The position numbers and the translations under genes are program-made. The notes under the pieces are model-generated. The model was given only the letters and a program-made list of their open reading frames with translations. It had not been told where the DNA came from and did not search any database. A stretch of 6,407 bases of DNA from Acetatifactor sp. (lineage in GTDB: Bacteria; Bacillota; Clostridia; Lachnospirales; Lachnospiraceae), in contig JAILPF010000501.1 of the NCBI GenBank assembly GCA_024699575.1, positions 1-6,407 on the forward strand, written 5' to 3'. Below, piece by piece: positions 1 through 5,780 of the stretch. The number at the start of each line of letters is the position of its first letter. Within the stretch, counting starts at the first letter, position 1.

Positions 1-226
1 AGAAATTGTATCTGGAATTGAGAAAGCAGATCTACAGAGAGGAGAAGCTGTCGAGGCAGTTAAGAATATTTCTGATATTATTGAAGAAACCACCGGAAGT
101 GCAGAAGCTGTCAATGATGTTGCACAGAAGTTGCTTAAGAATGTGGAAGTACTTAACGGAACAGCTGATGCACTCAATGACAATATGGACGGTCTGAGAA
201 CTGAAATTGCAGTATTTAAAGTATAG
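1..226 (+). CDS. Methyl-accepting chemotaxis protein, C-terminal fragment (5' end outside window)
   Basis: An open frame enters from the left edge, with its first full codon at position 2, and ends at TAG 224-226, giving 74 residues. It is hydrophilic, rich in Ala, Glu, Asn and Val, and has the heptad-like helical pattern of the descending arm of a chemoreceptor signalling hairpin. Stretches such as VKNISDIIEETTGSAEAV and LNGTADALNDNMDGLRTEI are typical of the end of clostridial chemoreceptors. In the full protein this cytoplasmic coiled coil bundles with CheA and CheW and carries adaptation methylation sites; the ligand-binding and membrane parts would lie to the left of the window. The chain ends in AVFKV, with no CheR-tethering pentapeptide of the NWETF type. 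Family assignment is from the pattern of the coiled coil; an MCP-like signalling protein without a sensor domain cannot be excluded. Confidence 0.82.
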   Translation, partial: EIVSGIEKADLQRGEAVEAVKNISDIIEETTGSAEAVNDVAQKLLKNVEVLNGTADALNDNMDGLRTEIAVFKV

Positions 227-245
227 CAGCACATTTTTCTAAAAG

Positions 246-269
246 CATTTACATATAGTTTAGTAAATG
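246..269. repeat. 7-bp perfect inverted repeat CATTTAC-N10-GTAAATG in the gap before the deacetylase gene
   Basis: CATTTAC (246-252) is matched by its exact reverse complement GTAAATG (263-269) across a 10-nt AT-rich spacer, in the 66-nt gap between the chemoreceptor stop and the deacetylase start. No T-run follows, so it does not look like an intrinsic terminator. The size and symmetry would suit a dimeric regulator binding two successive turns of the helix. A TTTACA hexamer (248-253) inside it could serve as a -35 box, with TAAAGA (271-276) as a poor -10 box 17 nt later. Both the operator reading and the promoter reading are inference. An AT-rich gap can also give a repeat of this size by chance. 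Confidence 0.3.
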
Positions 270-292
270 GTAAAGAAACGTGAGCGGTTGAT

Positions 293-934
293 ATGAAAAA
301 GATTAGGGTGGCAATCCTGACATTGATTTTTGTGTTAGGATTGCCATTTTTAGGTTTTGTGGGGAAGGGGTCAGGAGAATGTAAAAAAATAGCACTTACA
401 TTTGATGACGGACCCCATCCGAGATTTACGGAGCAACTTTTGGATGGACTGAAAGAACGGGACGTGCATGTAACTTTTTTTGTGACAGGAGAACATGCGA
501 AGCTGCACCCGGATGTAATTAAGCGAATGCAGGATGAGGGACATTTAATCGGCAACCACACATATAGTCATATCCAGCTGACCACGTCAAATCGAGAAGA
601 GTTTTGCAGGGAACTGAGAAAGACGAATGAAGTACTTCGGGAGATTACAGGGATTGATACGGAATATGTCAGACCTCCTTATGGTTCCTGGGATTGCTCA
701 TTGGAAAAAGAGTTAAATATGTTTCCGGTTCTGTGGACTGTGGATCCGCTTGACTGGTGCTCGGAGAATGTGGAGTGCATTACGAATTCGGTTGTGGGGA
801 AAATTCAGGAGAATGATATTGTTTTGATGCATGATTATTATGATACTTCCGTTACAGCTGCACTAAAGATTGTAGATGAGTTGACGAAGCGAGGTTTCAC
901 TTTTGTGACAGTGGATGAAATATTATTTAATTAG
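293..934 (+). CDS. Secreted or membrane-anchored NodB-type polysaccharide deacetylase (CE4 family)
   Basis: This 213-residue protein should hydrolyse N-acetyl (or O-acetyl) groups from a cell-envelope polysaccharide such as peptidoglycan or a surface glycan, using a divalent metal. All five CE4 motifs are visible: TFDDGPHP (36-43) with D38 as likely base and D39 as metal ligand; NHTYSH (88-93) with metal ligands H89 and H93; RPPYG (127-131); W148 with DPLDW (151-155); and LMHD (178-181) with H180. Residues 1-23 (KKIR, then a hydrophobic run) form a signal peptide or membrane anchor. I see no clear signal-peptidase site and no lipobox, since GSGEC has Glu before the Cys. The catalytic domain follows almost at once, so the protein is a minimal NodB domain without a binding module. 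It carries five cysteines, which is unusual for an exported protein. The ribosome site is weak (GAGCGG, 282-287). The true substrate cannot be told from sequence. Confidence 0.93.
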   Translation: MKKIRVAILTLIFVLGLPFLGFVGKGSGECKKIALTFDDGPHPRFTEQLLDGLKERDVHVTFFVTGEHAKLHPDVIKRMQDEGHLIGNHTYSHIQLTTSNREEFCRELRKTNEVLREITGIDTEYVRPPYGSWDCSLEKELNMFPVLWTVDPLDWCSENVECITNSVVGKIQENDIVLMHDYYDTSVTAALKIVDELTKRGFTFVTVDEILFN

Positions 935-947
935 TACCAAGATTGGA

Positions 948-976
948 TTGTTTTTATGTTTTTTTTTCGTTATACT
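948..976 (+). promoter_or_regulatory. Candidate sigma-A-type promoter for rarA
   Basis: TTGTTT (948-953) and TATACT (971-976) are separated by 17 nt, just after the deacetylase stop and about 40 nt before the rarA start. The -10 box matches the consensus at 5 of 6 positions; the -35 box matches only at TTG. It would give rarA, and the EAL gene behind it, a transcript independent of the deacetylase gene. No convincing terminator hairpin lies between the deacetylase stop and this site, so read-through from upstream is also possible. Confidence 0.45.
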
Positions 977-1004
977 GGTAACAGTGCGAAAGCGAAAGAG
1001 AAAA

Positions 1005-1010
1005 AGAGGG
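1005..1010 (+). promoter_or_regulatory. Ribosome binding site that fixes the rarA start at 1016
   Basis: AGAGGG lies 5 nt before ATG 1016. The in-frame ATG at 956 has only a T-rich stretch before it. It would also add 20 residues (MFFFRYTGNS...) unlike the family and would start inside the probable promoter. The 1016 start is therefore preferred. Confidence 0.75.
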
Positions 1011-1015
1011 TCATT

Positions 1016-2347
1016 ATGGACATTTTTGAATATATGAGAAATAAGGATATGGAAAAAGAGTCACCTCTTGCCGCAAGAATGCGTCCAAGAACCCTGGATG
1101 AGGTGGTCGGACAAGAGCATATTATCGGTAAGGATAAGCTTCTATATCGTGCAATTTCTGCAGATAAAATCAGTTCCGTTATTTTTTACGGGCCACCCGG
1201 AACGGGCAAGACAACATTGGCAAAAGTGATTGCTAATTCCACAAGTGCTGAATTTACTCAGATTAATGCGACGGTGGCCGGTAAAAAGGATATGGAGGAG
1301 GTTGTGGCGAAAGCCAAAGACCTTCAGGGAATGTACGGAAAGCGTACCATTCTTTTTATTGATGAGATTCATCGATTTAACAAAGGACAGCAGGATTATC
1401 TTTTGCCATTTGTAGAAGATGGAACGATTATTCTGATTGGTGCAACTACCGAAAATCCTTATTTTGAGGTGAATGGAGCGTTGATTTCCCGTTCCATCTT
1501 ATTCGAACTGAAGCCGATTCCGAAGGAGGCAATCAAGGAACTGCTGGTGAAGGCTGTGTACGATAAGGAACGTGGCATGGGCTCCTATGGAGCGGTGGTT
1601 GATGAGGATGCGCTGGATTTCCTGGCAGATATTTCCGGTGGGGATGCGAGACAGGCGTTAAATGCCATAGAGCTTGGCGTTATGACTACTGACAGAGCTG
1701 AGGATGAGAAAATACATATCACTCTTAAGGTGGCGCAGGAATGTATTCAGAAAAAGGCTGTGCGTTACGATAAGAACGGAGACAATCATTATGATACGAT
1801 TTCTGCGTTTATTAAAAGTATGAGGGGTTCCGATCCGGATGCCGCAGTATACTATCTAGCCAGAATGCTCTACGCCGGAGAGAGTGTTACATTTATCGCC
1901 AGAAGAATTATGATTTGTGCATCCGAGGATGTGGGGAATGCAGATCCCAATGCACTGGTTGTGGCTACCAATGCTTCTTTGGCTGTAGAACGTGTAGGTA
2001 TGCCGGAAGCACAGATTATTCTGGCGCAGGCAGTAACTTACGTTGCGTGTGCCCCGAAGAGTAATTCCAGTAATAATGCAATAGCGGATGCTATGAAAGA
2101 GGTGGCAATGTCCGGTAATTTACCTATTCCCGCACATTTACAGGATGCACATTATAAGGGAGCCGAGAAATTAGGGCATGGAGTTGGATATAAATATGCA
2201 CACGATTATCCCAATCATTATGTGGAACAGCAATACTTGCCATATGAACTAAACGGGAAAGAGTTTTATCAGCCGTCGGGAAACGGATATGAAGTAAAAA
2301 TCCGTGAACATATGGCACGTATTCGGAAAGAAGCTAGGAAAGATTAA
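1016..2347 (+). CDS. rarA: Replication-associated recombination protein A (RarA/MgsA), AAA+ ATPase
   Basis: The 443-residue product is a full-length cytoplasmic AAA+ ATPase of the RarA/MgsA/WRNIP1 family, related to clamp-loader subunits and RuvB. It acts at stalled replication forks and DNA ends and influences recombination during replication. Counting from M1 at 1016, the N-terminal signature PLAARMRPRTLDEVVGQEHI (17-36) is followed by Walker A GPPGTGKT (59-66), Walker B ILFIDEIHRF (112-121; D116, E117), sensor 1 GATTENP (142-148), a likely arginine finger R159 in LISRS, and sensor 2 GGDAR (208-212). The rest is the helical tetramerisation region, with family-typical stretches such as ICASEDVGNADP and KLGHGVGYKYAHDYPNHYV. 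Nothing is truncated or mutated. It has its own candidate promoter, and its stop codon overlaps the ribosome site of the EAL gene, so the two are probably cotranscribed. Confidence 0.97.
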   Translation: MDIFEYMRNKDMEKESPLAARMRPRTLDEVVGQEHIIGKDKLLYRAISADKISSVIFYGPPGTGKTTLAKVIANSTSAEFTQINATVAGKKDMEEVVAKAKDLQGMYGKRTILFIDEIHRFNKGQQDYLLPFVEDGTIILIGATTENPYFEVNGALISRSILFELKPIPKEAIKELLVKAVYDKERGMGSYGAVVDEDALDFLADISGGDARQALNAIELGVMTTDRAEDEKIHITLKVAQECIQKKAVRYDKNGDNHYDTISAFIKSMRGSDPDAAVYYLARMLYAGESVTFIARRIMICASEDVGNADPNALVVATNASLAVERVGMPEAQIILAQAVTYVACAPKSNSSNNAIADAMKEVAMSGNLPIPAHLQDAHYKGAEKLGHGVGYKYAHDYPNHYVEQQYLPYELNGKEFYQPSGNGYEVKIREHMARIRKEARKD

Positions 2348-2352
2348 GAGGG
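2347..2352 (+). promoter_or_regulatory. Ribosome binding site of the EAL gene, overlapping the rarA stop
   Basis: AGAGGG begins on the last base of the rarA TAA (2345-2347) and lies 10 nt before ATG 2363. The arrangement supports this start codon and suggests that translation of the EAL protein benefits from ribosomes finishing rarA. The spacing is slightly long. Confidence 0.6.
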
Positions 2353-2362
2353 ATTCTATATA

Positions 2363-4276
2363 ATGTACTGGAGTGGATATAATGTGGTTGGAGAGCTGAT
2401 TAGCTTTACTTTAGCAATGTTGGTATTGTTTTTGATGATGCATTCCAACCCGAGAAGAACAAGATTATTTATTTTTGATAAAGCAGGTATTTGGGTTTCC
2501 ATGGTCGCCATCTGGGTTCAGATTATTTTGGCGGTTTATTGCAAGCATCCGGAATATTATCAAAAATGGGTGTTTGACAGTCTGTGCCTTGTTTATTTAA
2601 TTTTGTATATGGTGTTGCTGATTTTACTGATATCCTATATTAATTTGCTGGATATCAAAAACTGGATATATGCAAGAGGATATCTTTGGACAGTAGGTGT
2701 GTGCTCTGTGATGTATCTTGCAGTTGTCATCAGTCTTCTTGAGGCCGGAAAAATGTACGAAGTGACAGAAGGGACAATCCGGTTTCGATGGTTTATGCCA
2801 ACCTATCTTGGGTTTGGTATTGTGTCGTGCATGATGTGCCTGATTATTAATCATTTTGGGAGGACTTCTCTGCCCAAAATTGTGCGCACCTATATTAAAA
2901 TTTTTGTGTGGTCGGATTTTGTTTTATTGATTTTGCAGCTTAGACATCAGGAAGTTATTTTTTCCAGCTTGACATACGTATTACCGTTCACTATTTTTTA
3001 TGTCATGCTTCATAACAATCCATATGACGGACCAAGTGGATGTCAGGGCAAGGATGCCTTTGATGCAATTGTCGCAAGGCATGTTAAGGGAGCCAAAGAA
3101 TTTGTGGTAATCTATATTTCGCTGCCACAGCTTCTCAAGCTGGATGAGGGCGGTATCACAAATGAGATGGAGATGGCAGGCCTGGAAGCCTGCAGAAAGG
3201 TGGAGAAGCTTCAGAAGGAAATCGGGATTTATCGCCTGAATCATGCTACATTTGCTGTGTTTGGTGAGATTTCCAAAATGCACGCCCAGGATTTTCTGAT
3301 TGAAATGAAGAAAATTATGGATGAGGCATCTTCACGCGCTATGCTAAACTATGAAATGGTTGCTTTGAAATCTCATCCAATCCTGCGCAACACGCAAATG
3401 TTCAAGTCCATGGCTGTCTTTTTGTTTGGACAAGCCCGCCATGGCATGGAGCAGAGTGATTGCAGGTTGGCGAGTGAAAAAGATTACGAAGATTTTTATC
3501 ACTATTACCAGATTGAACAGGTATTGTTGGATATCAGGAATAAGATGAACCTGGATGACGAGAGAGTGCTATGTTATATGCAGCCTATCTACAGTGTGAA
3601 AGTTTCATCCTTTCAGTCTGCAGAGGCATTGATGAGGCTTCGCATGGGCTCAGAGATTATCTATCCCAAGGAGTTTCTGGAAATTGCTGAGAAAAATAAT
3701 TGCATTCATGCGTTGACCTGTATCATGCTGAACAAAGTCTGCAAAAGAGTGCGTGAGATACAGGGCAAATTTAAATTTGATGCGATTACGGTCAATTGCT
3801 CTGCGGATGAGCTGTCTGACTGGTCGTTACACGATCAGCTTTTGAAGATTATTAATCGCAATCTTGTGGATACATCAAAGATACGATTGGAATTGACAGA
3901 GCGCGCGATGTTTACGGATTATAAGGCTGCGCTTCACAATGTGGAGAAGCTCAATCTGGCAGGAGTACAGCTTTATCTGGATGACTTTGGAACAGGTTAT
4001 TCCAATCTTGAAAGGATTATCAGCTGCCCGTTCCATACCATTAAATTTGACAAGTCCTTACTCCATAAGGCAGTACATGACAGTAGTGTGGATGATTTGT
4101 TGGTTCACATGGTAAATGTGTTTAAGAAAAACGGATTTGTCCTTTTGGTGGAGGGTGTTGAAAACCGTGAACAGAGTGAATACTGTATAGAAAAAGGATT
4201 CGATTATATTCAGGGATATCAATATGCGCAGGCTGTGCCGGCGGAACAGATTCATGATTATTTTAAAAAAAGATAA
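2363..4276 (+). CDS. Membrane-bound EAL c-di-GMP phosphodiesterase with degenerate GGDEF-like domain
   Basis: The 637-residue protein should hydrolyse the second messenger c-di-GMP to pGpG at the inner face of the membrane. Residues about 8-216 contain roughly seven hydrophobic helices (near 8-28, 41-60, 72-95, 104-126, 147-163, 174-193 and 196-216) and look like a seven-helix sensor region. Residues about 230-370 resemble a decayed GGDEF domain: YRLNHATFAVF (290-300) lines up with the usual YRLGGDEFAVI, so the catalytic signature is lost. The EAL domain (about 402-637) keeps all key residues: EAL 421-423, N478, E510 in ELTE, D540-D541 in LDDFGTGYSNL, K561, E597 in VEGVE, and Q617 in QGYQ, so it should be active. 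The start is supported by the ribosome site at 2347-2352. The gene follows rarA by 15 nt and ends at a hairpin terminator. The signal sensed is unknown. Confidence 0.92.
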   Translation: MYWSGYNVVGELISFTLAMLVLFLMMHSNPRRTRLFIFDKAGIWVSMVAIWVQIILAVYCKHPEYYQKWVFDSLCLVYLILYMVLLILLISYINLLDIKNWIYARGYLWTVGVCSVMYLAVVISLLEAGKMYEVTEGTIRFRWFMPTYLGFGIVSCMMCLIINHFGRTSLPKIVRTYIKIFVWSDFVLLILQLRHQEVIFSSLTYVLPFTIFYVMLHNNPYDGPSGCQGKDAFDAIVARHVKGAKEFVVIYISLPQLLKLDEGGITNEMEMAGLEACRKVEKLQKEIGIYRLNHATFAVFGEISKMHAQDFLIEMKKIMDEASSRAMLNYEMVALKSHPILRNTQMFKSMAVFLFGQARHGMEQSDCRLASEKDYEDFYHYYQIEQVLLDIRNKMNLDDERVLCYMQPIYSVKVSSFQSAEALMRLRMGSEIIYPKEFLEIAEKNNCIHALTCIMLNKVCKRVREIQGKFKFDAITVNCSADELSDWSLHDQLLKIINRNLVDTSKIRLELTERAMFTDYKAALHNVEKLNLAGVQLYLDDFGTGYSNLERIISCPFHTIKFDKSLLHKAVHDSSVDDLLVHMVNVFKKNGFVLLVEGVENREQSEYCIEKGFDYIQGYQYAQAVPAEQIHDYFKKR

Positions 4277-4280
4277 GAAA

Positions 4281-4313
4281 AAAGCAGTTCTTCTGATTCA
4301 GAAGAGCTGCTTT
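4281..4313. terminator. Bidirectional intrinsic terminator between the convergent operons
   Basis: The arms 4281-4295 (AAAGCAGTTCTTCTG) and 4299-4313 (CAGAAGAGCTGCTTT) pair over 15 positions with a single G-U wobble in the rarA-EAL transcript (an A-C mismatch on the opposite strand) around the 3-nt loop ATT. On the minus strand the stem is followed by six T before TTATC, a classic U-tract ending the malic enzyme, radical SAM and DUF4364 unit. On the plus strand the tail is TTTATTAAAT, weaker but usable, 4 nt after the EAL stop. The hairpin overlaps the end of the DUF4364 coding region. Confidence 0.88.
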
Positions 4314-4813
4314 ATTAAATATTGGTATATTTCCTGGTTTTTGTTCTGCCAATTATCACAGATGGCGGAGGCCATCTCCTCGGTTGGAACGGAAAGTGTG
4401 ATATTTACCAGACAGATTTCTCTGTCCTTTGCTATCAATTGAGCTTCATATTCGCCGGAAGTGGATTTATAATAATTTGCCTGTACTGAAGCCTCGTTAC
4501 GCAGCGTAAATTCATTCTCACGAAGATAAGTATCAATGTCTTGCTGGATGGCGTCGCTAATCCGGTTGCGGAAAAATTGTAATGTTTCCTGTCCTTCCTC
4601 GGAGATTGCAAGGTGCGTGCGGTTGCGGATAGACTGGCTGTTAATCATTCCGGCATCTGTTAGCTCACTGATAACCTGCTGTAGCGTGAGAAAGTTGGTA
4701 TAGTCCTTCTCCAATATGAAATCACTGATTTGTGCTACGGTCAGAGGAAAGGATACTCTGTCGAGCATATATAAAACAATTAATTTGTAAAGTGTTAATG
4801 GGTCTTGTAACAT
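4298..4813 (-). CDS. DUF4364 family winged-helix protein, putative regulator
   Basis: This 171-residue protein matches my memory of the clostridial DUF4364 family, with the N-terminal signature DPLTLYKLIVLYMLDRV (4-20). Residues about 5-75 read as a winged helix-turn-helix: helix 2 near LTVAQISDFILE (24-35), a recognition-type helix near LTLQQVISELTDAGMI (42-57) and a wing ending in THLAISEEG (66-74). The remaining ~95 residues are predicted alpha/beta, with the SVQANYYKS and ITLSVPTEEMASAICDNW stretches typical of the family. DNA binding is inferred from the fold; no target or effector is known to me. The start at 4813 is backed by AAAGGA 8 nt upstream (4822-4827). It is the last gene of the minus-strand operon, 15 nt behind the radical SAM gene, and its last four codons (KQLF) lie in one arm of the terminator. 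No membrane segment or signal peptide is seen. Confidence 0.88.
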   Translation of the reverse strand: MLQDPLTLYKLIVLYMLDRVSFPLTVAQISDFILEKDYTNFLTLQQVISELTDAGMINSQSIRNRTHLAISEEGQETLQFFRNRISDAIQQDIDTYLRENEFTLRNEASVQANYYKSTSGEYEAQLIAKDREICLVNITLSVPTEEMASAICDNWQNKNQEIYQYLIKQLF

Positions 4814-4821
4814 AATATTAT

Positions 4822-4827
4822 TCCTTT
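4822..4827 (-). promoter_or_regulatory. Ribosome binding site of the DUF4364 gene
   Basis: On the minus strand AAAGGA lies 8 nt before the ATG at 4813, in the 15-nt gap after the radical SAM stop (TAA, 4831-4829). It fixes the start. I see no promoter in this short gap, which fits cotranscription with the gene before it. Confidence 0.65.
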
Positions 4828-4828
4828 A

Positions 4829-5776
4829 TTATTTGAGTATTGATGCATGACTTCCCTGTTGGCGGTTTTCATTGCGCATCAGGCGATGGAGAGAATTTAA
4901 AACATTTCGTTTGTTGAGACTCCACCGTGGTTCAATCAGCAGATCCTTCGGTCCGTCCCCTGTTACACGGTGAATCACAATATCGGGTGCCAGGTGCTCC
5001 AGACATTGTACGGTGAGCTCCAGATATTCCTCCAAAGTGGGAAGACGGAACAGTTGATGTGTGTAATCATCGGCCAAATCCGTTCCTTTGAGAATATGTA
5101 GCAATTGTAATTTGACACCAAATGGATGTAAAGTATTTAAATAGTCTGCGGTCTGCAATATCATAGAATTTGTCTCTCTGGGAAGACCGAGTATCATATG
5201 TGCAATTACCGGAATATCCAGCGCTTTCAGCTGCAGGAAAGCAGCTTCGAAGACAGAAAGAGTATAGCCGCGCCTGATATAGGAGGCAGTGGCTTCGTGA
5301 ATTGTTTGAAGTCCCAATTCCACCCATATGAATTTATGAGGAAAATCTTTTTTTAGCGAGATAAGTAGTGACAGTACCTCATCAGGAAGACAGTCCGGTC
5401 TTGTGGCAATAGAGATTCCACAGACCTGAGGGTGGACCAATGCTTCTCGATAGACTTTTCTTAAATACTCAACCGGTGCATAGGTGTTTGTATATGCCTG
5501 GAAATAGGCAATAAACGAGTCTCCGACATTTTTATCGCCGAAGAGCGAGAGACCTTCAGCTATTTGAGTTGCGATATCTTTGCCTCTGGTATCTACCGCA
5601 AAATCACCGCTACCGCCGGCACTACAGAAGACACAGCCCCGAGTGTCCAGTGTTCCGTCCCTGTTGGGACAGGACATATGGGCATTCAGGGCTATTTTGT
5701 AGCATTTGTGATGAAAGATGTTCTTGCAGTAGGAATCCAGAGAATAGTATGGTTTTCCATGCCAATTGACATCCAT
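4829..5776 (-). CDS. ytqA: TIGR01212-family radical SAM protein (YtqA/YhcC type)
   Basis: The 315-residue cytoplasmic enzyme belongs to the YtqA (Bacillus)/YhcC (E. coli) radical SAM family, which is related to Elp3. A [4Fe-4S] cluster should be held by C36, C48 and C51 (C-X11-C-X2-C, starting CPNRDG), the widened spacing typical of this family rather than CX3CX2C. Further signatures are AYFQAYTNTYAP (90-101), SIATRPDCL (122-130), WVELGLQT (151-158), HMILGLPRET, and the C-terminal HRVTGDGPKD (269-278) with EPRWSLNK (282-289). From memory, Bacillus YtqA has been linked to wobble-uridine tRNA modification (the mnm5s2U route, with methyltransferase YtqB/MnmM). The same role here is inference, and no ytqB-like gene lies in the window. 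The start at 5776 has AGGAGA 7 nt upstream, inside the end of the malic enzyme gene, so the two are probably translationally coupled. Length is normal for the family. Confidence 0.92.
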   Translation of the reverse strand: MDVNWHGKPYYSLDSYCKNIFHHKCYKIALNAHMSCPNRDGTLDTRGCVFCSAGGSGDFAVDTRGKDIATQIAEGLSLFGDKNVGDSFIAYFQAYTNTYAPVEYLRKVYREALVHPQVCGISIATRPDCLPDEVLSLLISLKKDFPHKFIWVELGLQTIHEATASYIRRGYTLSVFEAAFLQLKALDIPVIAHMILGLPRETNSMILQTADYLNTLHPFGVKLQLLHILKGTDLADDYTHQLFRLPTLEEYLELTVQCLEHLAPDIVIHRVTGDGPKDLLIEPRWSLNKRNVLNSLHRLMRNENRQQGSHASILK

Positions 5777-5780
5777 CTGT

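Noticed and set aside
377..382. Lipoprotein cysteine (C30) in the deacetylase
   Set aside because: The residues before it are GSGE; Glu at the position before Cys does not fit a lipobox.
935..967. CCAA-GA-TTGG followed by T-runs as a terminator for the deacetylase gene
   Set aside because: A 4-bp stem with a 2-nt loop is too small to work as a terminator; the T-rich stretch is better explained as part of the rarA promoter region.
956..1015. Upstream in-frame ATG that would lengthen RarA by 20 residues
   Set aside because: No ribosome site precedes it, the added residues do not look like the family N-terminus, and it lies within the likely promoter, whereas ATG 1016 has AGAGGG 5 nt upstream.
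2359..2364. Perfect TATAAT before the EAL start codon
   Set aside because: It overlaps the ATG itself, so a transcript from it would begin inside the gene and lack the ribosome site; no -35 partner is convincing.
2981..3283. 100-residue minus-strand open frame inside the EAL gene
   Set aside because: It is antisense to a clearly coding region, resembles no protein family I know, and has no ribosome site or neighbours of its own; the same holds for the other short frames opposite rarA, the EAL gene and the radical SAM gene.
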